Shown here: one piece after another, positions 1 through 10,098 of the stretch
Numbering within the stretch: the first letter of the stretch is position 1
Layout: each line of letters begins with the position of its first letter
Position numbers and translations under genes: made by a program
Notes under the pieces: model-generated
Databases searched by the model: none
Told to the model about the DNA's origin: nothing
Seen by the model: the letters and a program-made list of their open reading frames with translations, nothing else
NCBI GenBank assembly: GCA_030765605.1
Contig: JAVCCG010000093.1
Location: forward strand, 1 to 64,000
Direction of reading: 5' to 3'
Source of the DNA: Candidatus Alcyoniella australis
GTDB taxonomy: Bacteria > Lernaellota > Lernaellaia > JAVCCG01 > Alcyoniellaceae
Length of the DNA stretch: 64,000 nt

Positions 1-1629
1 CAGACCGACGAGGAGGCGCCCACGCGCCTGACCTTCTTCGATTCGGACACGGTCTTTATGGGCATGTTCGAGGCGGCGTTCCGTCCTCAGGAGGATCTTT
101 CTCCGCACCAACTGAACTCGATCGTACGCACGGCCAACCGCATCCAGGTCGACTATGATCGCGACTTCGACGTACTGCTCAACCTCGGCGATACATCCGA
201 CAACGGCCAGTTCAACGAGCTACTGGTCGAGGTCGACGTGCTCAGCGGCACCGGCTTCTCCAGCGGCATCGCGGGCTACGCCCGGGTCGATTCGGGCGAC
301 CTGGATATTGACCCCGCTGACGGCCTGAACCGCGGCGAGCGCAACTTCGGCACGCAGCAGTACGACGTCCAGGGCAAGGTGATCAACGCCTTCGCGCGTC
401 CGGGCTACCCTAACTCCAACGCCGACATGCCGGTCGAAGGCCTACGCCGCGCCGACGGCACGTCCGTGCCGTGGATGATGGCCGTGGGCAATCACGACGT
501 GCTCAACACCGGCAACTTCGACGTGTTCGGCGAGCTGAATTTCTTTACCGCCGAGGACTACACCTCTGACCTTGCCAAGTACGGCCTGATCCCCGGCCTG
601 GCGAACACGATCCGCTTTTGGATTATGCATCCCGATCAGCCGCTACGCATCGCGTCCGGGATTTTGGGCATCGACCTGAACTGGCCCGACCTGTTCGCGT
701 TGCTCGATCCGTTGGGCATGATTCCCGACGACTACGTGGACGACATTGACCCGCGCTTTGACCTGTTCGTGCTGCTCCACGACACGCTCGACGACCCGAC
801 CGACGACGGCGTGGTGATTGCGCCCGACGTGAACCGCGCATTTATGGCCCACGACGGCCTGCTGCCGGTGATCAACGAGCTGGGCCACGGATTTGCCGAC
901 AACAACAACGACGGCCTGGTCAACGAACTTGACGGCGGCTGGTACAGCATGGACTGGGACCAAATAGTCCCTGGCTCCCAAGCGCCGCTGCGGCTGCTGG
1001 TGCTTGATACTGCGGACGTGCCGAGCATGGCGGTCGGCGGGATCGGCGACGCCCAACTGGGTTGGATCGATCAGCAGCTCAAGCTGGCGATGGCCGACCG
1101 CGTGTTGGTGATCGTGGCCTCCCACCACTACGAGGGGGGCACCAGCACCGGGATCGAGGAGCTGCAGCAGTTGCTCAACAACTGCCCCAACGTGATCGCA
1201 CACCTCGATGGGCATGGGCACAAAAACGTGATCATCGCCCATCCCTCCGAGGACAACGACCCGCTACGCGGATATTGGGAGATCGAGACCCCCTCGACCT
1301 GCAGTTTCCCGCAGCAGGCGCGGATTCTCGAGGTCGTGGACAACCGCGACGGCACCGGCTCGCTGTTCGTCACGCTGTTCGACCACTGGACCACCGAGGG
1401 CGACGACGCGGATGTGCTGGCGCGTCTGGGCCGCGAGCTGGCGTTTGACGACGAGCTGACCGGTGGTCATAGCGGGGCGAACTCGTTTATGGGCATGGGC
1501 GAGGTCAACGACCGCAACTGCGAGCTGCTGTTCCAGATTCCGCCCGAGGTTGCGCAAGAACTGACCGCCGTGGACAACGGCAAACCGCTGACGTCGGTCG
1601 AGTCCCTGGGCCAACGCTACAAGCCCTGA
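1..1629 (+). CDS. Calcineurin-like metallophosphoesterase, 5' end outside the window
   Basis: The reading frame is open from the first base, so the true start lies upstream. In the roughly 540 visible codons the metallophosphoesterase motifs appear in order: LNLGDTSDNG near codon 60 (the GD motif), VGNHD near codon 163, a HH pair (VASHHYEGG) near codon 372 and DGHGHKN near codon 404. These residues bind the two metal ions in this family. The first DxH motif would lie in the missing N-terminal part. The spacing is long because of a large insertion between GNHD and the HH pair. Given the family and the exported proteins nearby, it probably acts on a phosphoester outside the cytoplasm, but the substrate cannot be read. 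Stop TGA at 1627-1629. Confidence 0.85.
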   Translation, partial: QTDEEAPTRLTFFDSDTVFMGMFEAAFRPQEDLSPHQLNSIVRTANRIQVDYDRDFDVLLNLGDTSDNGQFNELLVEVDVLSGTGFSSGIAGYARVDSGDLDIDPADGLNRGERNFGTQQYDVQGKVINAFARPGYPNSNADMPVEGLRRADGTSVPWMMAVGNHDVLNTGNFDVFGELNFFTAEDYTSDLAKYGLIPGLANTIRFWIMHPDQPLRIASGILGIDLNWPDLFALLDPLGMIPDDYVDDIDPRFDLFVLLHDTLDDPTDDGVVIAPDVNRAFMAHDGLLPVINELGHGFADNNNDGLVNELDGGWYSMDWDQIVPGSQAPLRLLVLDTADVPSMAVGGIGDAQLGWIDQQLKLAMADRVLVIVASHHYEGGTSTGIEELQQLLNNCPNVIAHLDGHGHKNVIIAHPSEDNDPLRGYWEIETPSTCSFPQQARILEVVDNRDGTGSLFVTLFDHWTTEGDDADVLARLGRELAFDDELTGGHSGANSFMGMGEVNDRNCELLFQIPPEVAQELTAVDNGKPLTSVESLGQRYKP

Positions 1630-1810
1630 GCGCGCACCGCCTCTGATCGACCGCGGGCCGACGTTGACTTTTCCCGGCACGATGTTCTACAAGAAACTGC
1701 TGTTAACAAATGTTATTCATTTAGCCCGAATTATTCATAAGGGTTCGTCCGCGAGGCGTGCTAAATGCCGCCGCAAGAACTTAATAAATAGTTCGGCTTA
1801 GGAGCGCCTG

Positions 1811-3616
<1,806 letters not shown>

Positions 3617-3628
3617 CGAACAACGCCC

Positions 3629-4177
3629 GTGCGGTCACCCCAGCCTAAGTTGCGAGCAATTCTCGGATCAGCGTTGCTCTGTTGCCTGCTGATCGCTACG
3701 CAGGCCGCGGGCCACGGCGACCACACCAAGCACGGCGGTATTCACGAGATCAAGCTGTGCATCCAAAGCGACCACGTGAGCGTGGATTATTTGATCGCGG
3801 GCAGGCGCAACCCGCGGCTGCGGGTGAACTACAACGCCCGAGGCCGCGAGCTGGCCCAGATGCAGCGGCTGTTGGTGGACGGCCAACAGCTCGAACTTAT
3901 TTTCGTCGAGGCATTGCCGGGCCGCGACGAGGTGCTTTACAAGTTTCACAGCGCGCCGGGCAGCCTGACGCCGGGCGAACACCGGGTGCGCTACGCGGCC
4001 CTGACCTTCGACCACGCCGAACAGATGCTGATCCGCGTGCGCTCGGGCAAGGGCGCGGCCCTGGTGATCGACAGCATGCGCAAGGTCAAAGAATACGAGC
4101 GCTCGTTTAAAGTATTGATAGACGAGCCGGAACAGCCAGCAAAAATTCCGCAGTCCGATCCGCCCCCGGAGCAGTAG
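3629..4177 (+). CDS. Exported protein of unknown function
   Basis: Starts with GTG, 12 bases after the acyl-CoA synthetase stop, so it may be co-transcribed with it. The N-terminus (about residues 8-27) is a signal peptide ending in a likely ATQAAG cleavage region, followed by a His-rich stretch GHGDHTKHGG that could bind metal. The remainder (about 150 residues) looks beta-rich, with a proline- and acid-rich C-terminus. I do not recognise the family. The protein is probably periplasmic. Confidence 0.7.
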   Translation: MRSPQPKLRAILGSALLCCLLIATQAAGHGDHTKHGGIHEIKLCIQSDHVSVDYLIAGRRNPRLRVNYNARGRELAQMQRLLVDGQQLELIFVEALPGRDEVLYKFHSAPGSLTPGEHRVRYAALTFDHAEQMLIRVRSGKGAALVIDSMRKVKEYERSFKVLIDEPEQPAKIPQSDPPPEQ

Positions 4178-4206
4178 ACGAAGGGGTGCGGGAATAACGA
4201 TCTTTC

Positions 4207-4335
4207 CCAACTATCCTGGCCCCCGTAGAGGTAATTGGATTCCACACCGGCGACGTGGGTGAGATCGACAGGGAAGGCTTCATCTACATCACCGCTGGCG
4301 GCAAGAACATCTCGCCGTAGAACATCGACAACCAT
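4207..4335. pseudogene. Chimeric scar: fragments of the TPR gene and of the acyl-CoA synthetase
   Basis: Bases 4237-4335 read FHTGDVGEIDREGF then IYITAGGKNISP, a close copy of the acyl-CoA synthetase at 3136-3260. Nine codons (DRKKDLIIT) are deleted between two ATCAC repeats, and a TAG replaces the following Gln codon. Immediately left, 4207-4240 on the minus strand reads ESNYLYGGQDSW, matching EPNYLYGGKDRFW of the TPR protein encoded at 4782-5606 (about 25 of 33 bases identical). Neither piece has a start or a complete domain. It is a recombination remnant between the two flanking genes. Confidence 0.7.
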
Positions 4336-4416
4336 CCCCTGCGGCTACACACGCGCGTTGTACAGTAATCAGCGGCAGTGCGGTCATGTATCGCAATCAC
4401 ATTCAGGGAGCTTGCG

Positions 4417-4647
4417 ATGCAAGGCAAGTGGCTGGTGCTGCTGCTGACAATTCCCGTGCTGTTTGCTCTGGCCTGCTCGTTGTCGGGCGACGGTGACGAC
4501 GACAGCGCGCCTCCTGAGTTTCCCGACGACATCATCTACGGCTTTACCGGACACCAGATCCAGGATGGCGTACTGACCTGTATGGGCATGGTCGATCTAC
4601 CAGAGGGCTGGACATCCTTCTCGCCGATGCGCTGCACGCGGCAGTAG
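4417..4647 (+). CDS. Small Asp-rich lipoprotein, probably a remnant
   Basis: A 76-residue product from ATG 4417, preceded by AGGGAG at 4405-4410. The hydrophobic N-terminus ends in a lipobox-like FALAC (Cys at about residue 20), followed by SLSGDGDDDS, a short form of the Asp-rich linker seen in other lipoproteins of this window. The rest (IYGFTGHQIQDGVLTCMGM) matches nothing I know. It lies beside a recombination scar and is much shorter than the other Asp-linker lipoproteins, so it may be a truncated gene. Confidence 0.5.
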   Translation: MQGKWLVLLLTIPVLFALACSLSGDGDDDSAPPEFPDDIIYGFTGHQIQDGVLTCMGMVDLPEGWTSFSPMRCTRQ

Positions 4648-4709
4648 GGGTGCGGCCTGGAGCCGGGGTAAATCTCACGACCGGACCTTAATCATTGTTC
4701 AACGTATTT

Positions 4710-4782
4710 CTCCGCGCCGCGGAGTTGGTCGTCGTTAAATGATGATTGTACTGCGCGAGTTTTGCGGCACCTCAAAAGTGCC
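4710..4782. repeat. Dispersed palindromic repeat, copy A
   Basis: Consists of a GC hairpin (CTCCGCG/CGCGGAG at 4710-4724), a spacer, the core TGCGCGAGTTTTGC and a second hairpin GGCAC-CTCAAAA-GTGCC (4766-4782). The last hairpin base is the first base of the TAG of the minus-strand TPR gene, so the element starts exactly at that gene's 3' end. Related copies lie at 23879, 29571, 40097, 42199, 50441, 57483 and 59064. Confidence 0.7.
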
Positions 4783-5606
4783 TAGCGTTGGGGGTAGGGT
4801 TTGCCTGTGAGGTTGAGCCAGGTGACTCGCGCGTTGCGTTGGGCCATGCGGTTGACCCCGGCCTGGCTGGGCAACGCGTCGGGGTCGTCCTCGATCGCCT
4901 TAGTTAGATAGTTCAGTGCGCGGTCGTGCTGATCGAGTTTGTAGAACACGCGTCCGGCGTAGTTGTAGTTGACCAGGTAGCGCGGTTCGCGCGCGATCTG
5001 CCCGTCGATCTTGGCCGCCACTTCCTCGGGCGGGTAGCCCATGCGATTGGAGAGCCATAGCGGCACGCGCACCAACACCTCGCACCAGAAGCGGTCCTTG
5101 CCGCCGTAGAGGTAGTTCGGCTCCATCTTCTCGACCTGCTCCATGTACTCGCGCATCTTGGGCAGCATCCACATGCTCGAGGACCAGCCGTGCATATCCG
5201 CGGCCGCTGACTCGTTGGTCGCCTTGAAGAAAAAGGCCTGCACGTTTTGCGGATTGACCGCGTATCCGCGCTCGCCCGCTGCGATGCCCTTTTCGAACCA
5301 GCCGATGCGCACTTTCTTTTGCTCGGAGGTTTTGCGCGGCAGGGCGTCGCCGTACTGCCAGTACAGCTCGCACAGCAGCGCCCAGGCCTGGTCGTGGTTT
5401 GGGCAGAGCTTGGTTGCCCGCTCCAGCTGGGGAATCGCGCGTTTCATATCGGCCATGGTGCGGTCGACCAGGTAGGTGCTCATCGCCTGCTCGTAGAGCT
5501 GGTCGGCCTCGGCCCGCGCCTGGTCGGAGCAGGTATCGGCCCAGGCCGCGCTCGCGGTCGTCAGGATTAGAATCGCACACAGCAAAACAGTCAGGCTTCT
5601 ATTCAT
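4782..5606 (-). CDS. Periplasmic TPR protein, TAtT-like (TRAP transporter-associated)
   Basis: 274 residues with a signal peptide (about residues 1-23, ending ASAAWA) and tetratricopeptide-like helices throughout. The segment around residue 160, MEPNYLYGGKDRFW, resembles the LYGG motif of the TAtT family, periplasmic TPR lipoproteins associated with TRAP transporters, but there is no lipobox and no TRAP transporter gene nearby. A final TPR-like pair occupies about residues 215-260 (YAGRVFYKLDQHDRALNYLTKAI). ATG at 5604-5606. A decayed copy of its LYGG segment is found at 4207-4240. Confidence 0.65.
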   Translation of the reverse strand: MNRSLTVLLCAILILTTASAAWADTCSDQARAEADQLYEQAMSTYLVDRTMADMKRAIPQLERATKLCPNHDQAWALLCELYWQYGDALPRKTSEQKKVRIGWFEKGIAAGERGYAVNPQNVQAFFFKATNESAAADMHGWSSSMWMLPKMREYMEQVEKMEPNYLYGGKDRFWCEVLVRVPLWLSNRMGYPPEEVAAKIDGQIAREPRYLVNYNYAGRVFYKLDQHDRALNYLTKAIEDDPDALPSQAGVNRMAQRNARVTWLNLTGKPYPQR

Positions 5607-5632
5607 TGTTCTATTGTGCCCGCGCCAAGGGA

Positions 5633-5662
5633 TAAAAAAAAGGGCGCGCCCTCCGACGCGCC
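5633..5662 (-). terminator. Rho-independent terminator of the TonB-receptor operon
   Basis: On the minus strand GGCGCG-TCGGAGGG-CGCGCC is followed by a run of eight T. It lies 30 bases past the stop of the lipoprotein gene at 5692 and just before the TPR gene, separating the two transcripts. Confidence 0.8.
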
Positions 5663-5691
5663 ATAAGGGGAATACATCAGTAGAAGGGACG

Positions 5692-6567
5692 CTATTTGGC
5701 GTCCTCTTCGTAAACTTCGTATCCGCAGTGCCCCTCGCCCGAGTGGCCCAGGGTGAACAGCGCGGCGATGAACGTGGTGTAGTCGTCGGTGCTCAGCTGC
5801 TCCGACATTTCGGTCTGGTCGATATCGAGCAGACCATCAACTGCCAGGTCGGCGAAGGGTTGGAATCCGGTGGCGCCGGGGTTGACGCTGTCCGGGTCGT
5901 CGATGGACTCGATGTCGCCGAACAAGTGGTCGGAGTGGAAGGTCAGCTCCATGCTGCCCGTGTCGCCGTCAGCGACCACGCCCGCGTACTCGTCGTCGGT
6001 CTCCTGGTGGCAGGCGTTGAACTTCATCTGCTCGTCGAGCTTGATCGTGAAGGCGACCGTTTCCTCGTCCTTGGTCGCCGTGCCGACCATCACGATCGAG
6101 TAGCCGCTGTAATCGCCCGTGTCGGTCTGGATCATATTGAAGTTGAGGTAATTATAGTTGCCGGCCACAGCGTCGGTCACCGTGCCCAGCAGCGCGCGGT
6201 CGTCCCCCTGGTGCAGGTCGACCCAGAATGGTCCGCCCTCGAGATAAGCATGCTCCGCGCCCTCGGGGATGTCGCCGTGATCGTGGCCCGCGTGGCACGG
6301 CGCGTTCTTCTCCTCAGCGACCTGGAAGGCGGTCACTCCGTCGAGGTTGACCCAGAAGTTGCTGAAGGCGATGTCCCAGCCGGTCTTGCCCACGAAGCCG
6401 TTGCGGATGAACTCCTCGCCGTTGGCGTAGAACTCCAACGTGCCAACGCCCACGTCGTCGTCATCGTCGTCGTCGCCGCCGCAGCCGGCCAGCAGCACGG
6501 TGGCGGCCAGGGCCGCTACCAGCGCCAATGCCACCAGGATTGAGATTCTTTTCAGGTCGGTCTTCAT
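5692..6567 (-). CDS. Asp-linker lipoprotein with HmuY/MbnP-like features, possibly metal-binding
   Basis: 291 residues. The signal peptide ends in a good lipobox LLAGC (Cys about 29), followed by GGDDDDDDD. The segment GWDIAFSNFWVNLDG resembles HmuY-type heme-binding proteins. Later segments HAGHDHGD and LTFHSDHLFGD are rich in His and Asp and look like metal ligands. A strong ribosome site AGGAG precedes ATG 6567. The gene follows the TonB receptor after 33 bases, so both belong to one operon. It may capture a metal or metal complex at the cell surface and pass it to the receptor. Exact family uncertain. Confidence 0.65.
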   Translation of the reverse strand: MKTDLKRISILVALALVAALAATVLLAGCGGDDDDDDDVGVGTLEFYANGEEFIRNGFVGKTGWDIAFSNFWVNLDGVTAFQVAEEKNAPCHAGHDHGDIPEGAEHAYLEGGPFWVDLHQGDDRALLGTVTDAVAGNYNYLNFNMIQTDTGDYSGYSIVMVGTATKDEETVAFTIKLDEQMKFNACHQETDDEYAGVVADGDTGSMELTFHSDHLFGDIESIDDPDSVNPGATGFQPFADLAVDGLLDIDQTEMSEQLSTDDYTTFIAALFTLGHSGEGHCGYEVYEEDAK

Positions 6568-6600
6568 CGTGGTTACTCCTTAGTATTCTTTTTCGGTCAT

Positions 6601-9210
6601 TTAAAATTTGGCGGTTACAGTGAATCGCGCCAGCAGCGGGGTGCCCGGCGTGAAGTGCAGGCCGGTGAGATCCTCGCCGTTGGGCTCGGGACGGGTGGTG
6701 TAGTAAAACACCGCGTCCTCCCACTGTGCGTCGAGCAGGTTGTCCACGGCCAGTTCCAAACCCCAGCGCGGCGTGTCGTATCCGGCCACCAAGTCCAGCA
6801 CGTAATAGGGGTCGACCCAGTGCTCGCCATCGAGCTCGCGCGGTCCCATGTAGCGGCCGCGCAGCATGCCGCGCAGGCCCAAGGGGTGGCTCCAACCCAG
6901 GCCGTTGGTCATCAGTGTGATCGGACCGTTGGTAATCCGCTCACCGGTTTCGGCGTACCGCGCATCGACCCAGGCGAAGTCCGTGGCCAGGTAGAGCCAG
7001 TTCAGGGGGCTGAGGCGCAGCTCGGCCTCGAGGCCGCGGCGCTCGGTCTCGTTTTTGGTCATCGACAGCCCGGTCAGCGGATCGAAGATCAGGTCCTGCT
7101 CCTTGTTGGCGAACCAGGCGGCCAGCGCGACGCTGATTCGCCTCTGCCACAGCCCGACCCGCGAGCCGACCTCGCCGCCGCGCACCTTGGGGATCTCGCG
7201 TTGGGGCTCGTTGGCCATCTGGCCGGTGGTGTTGGAGAAGAACCCTTCGCCGTAGTTGACGAAGATCGACCAGTCGCGCAGCGGTGTGACGATCAGCGAC
7301 GCCTTGGGGCTGATTGCGTAGGAGTACTCGTCCCAGTCGCGCTCCACGTCCTGCCGGGTGTCGGCCATATTGGTGTAGATGTTGAAGTAGCGCTCGTCCT
7401 GGGTCCCCTCGCCGCTGTAACCGATCAAGTCGAAACGCGCGCCGGGCACGATCCGCAGCCAATCGGTGAGCGCCAGGTCCTCGCGAAGCCAGACGCCCAG
7501 TGCGTTCTCGCGAAAGTCCAATGAGTTGATCACGTTGAAGCGCTCGCGTTCCACGGTGTTGGCCAGCACGTTGCGCACCATGTCCATTCGCCACTGCACG
7601 CCCACGCCGGTCTGCCAGAGGGTCGGGCCCCACTGGTCGAGGCGCGAGTAGCGCGCGTTGAGCCCGACCACGTTGCGCTGGTCGTACATCTCCTGCTGGT
7701 CGCCGCGCTCGGGGTTGTAGAAGTAGAAAGTGTAGTTGGACCAGATCGTGGTCCGTTTGTAGTCGTACCAGGGTTGTAAGCGCAGCTCGGACAGCCCTAG
7801 CTGATAGTCGGCGGTCAGGCCGACCAGATGGCGGTTGGAGCTGATGCGGTCCGACTCGTCGAGGCTGCCGTAGCGATCGACTACGCCGGACTCGATCAGC
7901 TCGTCGGGGATCACATCGGTGGCCGCGCTGCGCTGGCCGTAGTGGTGACTTTGCAGGTTCAGGGTCCAGGGGCCCAGCAGCGCGGTGTGCGACTGGTTGC
8001 CGCGTAGCGCATCGGCCCAGCCCGGGTCGGTGAAGCCGTCGGTGTGCTCGGTCTGCACTGCGGCCGAGGCCAGGTAGGGATCATACGACAGGCCGAACGT
8101 GCCCAGCACCTTAGCCGTGCCGTACATCCCGGCGGTGGAGCCGATGGAGCTGTGGTCCGCGCTGCGCCGCGGTTTGAAGTCGATGGCCCCGGCCGTGGCG
8201 AAGTTGCCGAACTCCGGATCGTAGGGCCCCTTGATAATGTGGATAGCGGCGATGGTCTCGGGAATCAGGAAGTGCAGGTCGAGGTAACCGTGACCGTGAA
8301 CCTGGCTGGGTTCGTTGAGCGGGATGCCGTCGAGGTACGCCGCCAGATCCTGGCCGTGCTCCGCGTCGAATCCGCGCAGGAAATACTGGTAGGCCTTGGC
8401 CCCGCCGGTGTGCTGAGAAACGTGCACCCCGGGGATCAGCCGCACGATGTCGCTCGGGTTCTGGTGCGGGAAACTGCAAAAGTCGCGGTCGCGCACCTGC
8501 TGGTCGGAAAACGACGTCAGCGGCCGCCGTTCGCTGACCACGACCTCCTCAAGCAACACGTCCGAGGGCGCGACTGGCTCCACCGGCTCGGTCTCGGGCT
8601 GCTTCGCGGGCTGTTCCGAAGGCTGGTCCATGCCTCGGCGCTGGTCAGGGAAGCCATCGCGGTCCAAGTCGGCCAGGATCAGCACGCTTTGCCCCCGGGC
8701 GTCGAAAAACACCCAGCGGTCGGCCCGGCCGTCGGCGTCCGTGTCGCGCTCGAGGCTTACCGGTTGGCCGTCGGTAAAGCGCAGCAGCTCGTCGTACAGG
8801 CCATCGGCGTCCGTGTCGCGGCGCTGCAGTGTTGGCCCTCCTACGGAGAACTCGGCGATTACGTCCACCGCGCCGTCGTGGTCCGAGTCCATGCGGCCCG
8901 TGGAGGGCTGCCCCAGCTCGTCGATATCGAGCCAGACGTCCACCGCGCCATCGAAGTTGCTGTCCTGCTCCTGGCGCGCCAGTTGACCCGCGCTGTAGAA
9001 GCTCCAGACGTCGACGGCTTCGTCGCCGTTGGTGTCAACCTCCACCCGCAGCAGGCGGCCCGCTCCATCGCGTACCACCAGCGTGCTCGGATTCTCGAGG
9101 TCCGGGTCCGCGGCCAAGCCGAAGCCGTGCCCGCCGTGGGCGCTGGCCAGGGCCGGCAGCAGCATCGCGGTCAAGATCACAGTGCGCAGGAATCGAATCA
9201 TCAATAGCAC
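6601..9210 (-). CDS. TonB-dependent outer-membrane receptor with N-terminal Asp-rich repeats
   Basis: About 869 residues. The signal peptide ends near ALASA, followed by HGGHGFG. Residues 59-189 hold six repeats about 24 residues apart (for example DTNGDEAVD, DSNFDGAVD, DTDADGRAD, DLDRDGFPD), like calcium-binding EF-hand or TSP3 loops. A Pro/Glu linker leads to a TonB-box-like LLEEVVVSERR (about 219-229), a plug domain (IVRLIPGVHVSQ, YLDGIPLNEPSQ, IIKGPYDPEFG) and a 22-strand-type barrel ending in LLARFTVTAKF with terminal Phe. The first codon is GTG 9210, four bases after AAGGA; ATG 9201 is an alternative. It is the first gene of a two-gene operon with the lipoprotein at 5692. Substrate unknown; a metal chelate is likely. 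Confidence 0.9.
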   Translation of the reverse strand: MLLMIRFLRTVILTAMLLPALASAHGGHGFGLAADPDLENPSTLVVRDGAGRLLRVEVDTNGDEAVDVWSFYSAGQLARQEQDSNFDGAVDVWLDIDELGQPSTGRMDSDHDGAVDVIAEFSVGGPTLQRRDTDADGLYDELLRFTDGQPVSLERDTDADGRADRWVFFDARGQSVLILADLDRDGFPDQRRGMDQPSEQPAKQPETEPVEPVAPSDVLLEEVVVSERRPLTSFSDQQVRDRDFCSFPHQNPSDIVRLIPGVHVSQHTGGAKAYQYFLRGFDAEHGQDLAAYLDGIPLNEPSQVHGHGYLDLHFLIPETIAAIHIIKGPYDPEFGNFATAGAIDFKPRRSADHSSIGSTAGMYGTAKVLGTFGLSYDPYLASAAVQTEHTDGFTDPGWADALRGNQSHTALLGPWTLNLQSHHYGQRSAATDVIPDELIESGVVDRYGSLDESDRISSNRHLVGLTADYQLGLSELRLQPWYDYKRTTIWSNYTFYFYNPERGDQQEMYDQRNVVGLNARYSRLDQWGPTLWQTGVGVQWRMDMVRNVLANTVERERFNVINSLDFRENALGVWLREDLALTDWLRIVPGARFDLIGYSGEGTQDERYFNIYTNMADTRQDVERDWDEYSYAISPKASLIVTPLRDWSIFVNYGEGFFSNTTGQMANEPQREIPKVRGGEVGSRVGLWQRRISVALAAWFANKEQDLIFDPLTGLSMTKNETERRGLEAELRLSPLNWLYLATDFAWVDARYAETGERITNGPITLMTNGLGWSHPLGLRGMLRGRYMGPRELDGEHWVDPYYVLDLVAGYDTPRWGLELAVDNLLDAQWEDAVFYYTTRPEPNGEDLTGLHFTPGTPLLARFTVTAKF

Positions 9211-9316
9211 GATTTCCTTTTTCGTATGCCAGTAATATGTATTAAATTATCGTGCTACGAAAGTCAAACGCCCAAGAGCCGATTTTCCACCTGCGCGATA
9301 TGCTACCTTTATATAG

Positions 9317-10027
9317 ATGTTTTACAGCACCTCTTTGCAGACCCGTTTTCCGCGACTGTACATCAATCACGATGCATACGAGCGGCACTTTTGGACCGCG
9401 CGACTGCTCGGCCCGGTGCGGCCGGGGCAGACCGTGCTCGACGTGGGCGGCGAAAAGGGCCTGGCGCGCTTCCTGCCCGGGCTGAAGGTGGTCGAATACA
9501 ATCCCAAAATCACCGAGACAACGGACCCCTCGCAACTGCCCGACGGCTCGTTTGACTACGCGGTGAGCATCGATACTCTCGAGCACGTCCCGCAGGACTC
9601 GCGACGTGAGCACCTCGAGCTGCTGTTGCGCCTGGCGCGGCAGCGGGTGGTGTTCTGCGCGCCCCTGGGCACTGAAATGCAAAACGAGTTTCAGCGCCGA
9701 CTACTTGCCGCCGAAACCCTCGACCCGGGCTCGCTGGAGTTCGTGCGAGAGCATCTGAAGTACGGCCTGCCCGATCCCGCGCAGGTCGAGCGGCTGCTGC
9801 CCGGCGTGCAAATCGACTGGCGTTTTTCGGGCGACGTGCGGCGCTACATGGTGCCCGCGCCGGCCCCGCGCTCGCGCGTTTTGCAGCTGGTCTACCTGGG
9901 AGTAGGCCTGTCGCTGAACTGGCTGATGAACGTCTGCTGGCTGCCGTTCAAGCTCGGGCCGCAAGCCCACGCATACACCAACCGCTTCTACGGCGTGATC
10001 AACGTGCCCGCTGATCGTTCCCGCTGA
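9317..10027 (+). CDS. Class I SAM-dependent methyltransferase
   Basis: 236 residues. Motif I is VLDVGGEKGLARF near residue 40 (SAM-binding glycine loop), and the following acidic strand DYAVSIDTLEHVP near residue 80 is typical of type-11/12 methyltransferases. The C-terminal part contains a hydrophobic stretch (LVYLGVGLSLNWLMNVCWLPF), so the protein may associate with the membrane. It is the first gene of a run of co-directional genes with a deacetylase, radical SAM enzymes and a glycosyltransferase, which suggests modification of a glycan or lipid. Divergent from the TonB-receptor gene. Confidence 0.8.
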   Translation: MFYSTSLQTRFPRLYINHDAYERHFWTARLLGPVRPGQTVLDVGGEKGLARFLPGLKVVEYNPKITETTDPSQLPDGSFDYAVSIDTLEHVPQDSRREHLELLLRLARQRVVFCAPLGTEMQNEFQRRLLAAETLDPGSLEFVREHLKYGLPDPAQVERLLPGVQIDWRFSGDVRRYMVPAPAPRSRVLQLVYLGVGLSLNWLMNVCWLPFKLGPQAHAYTNRFYGVINVPADRSR

Positions 10028-10098
10028 TCCAAGTGCGGGCTGGCCTAAGTTTTCAAGATAGTTAGAATGATCTGCACACTGAAAGCGGCGGGGCGCGG

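Noticed and set aside
5614-6543. Long plus-strand frame opposite the metal-binding-like lipoprotein
   Set aside because: Val/Ala/Gly/His-rich antisense shadow; the minus strand has a signal peptide, lipobox and ribosome site.
9211-9316. Cobalamin riboswitch upstream of the TonB receptor
   Set aside because: Only about 100 bases are available and no B12-box-like sequence is visible.
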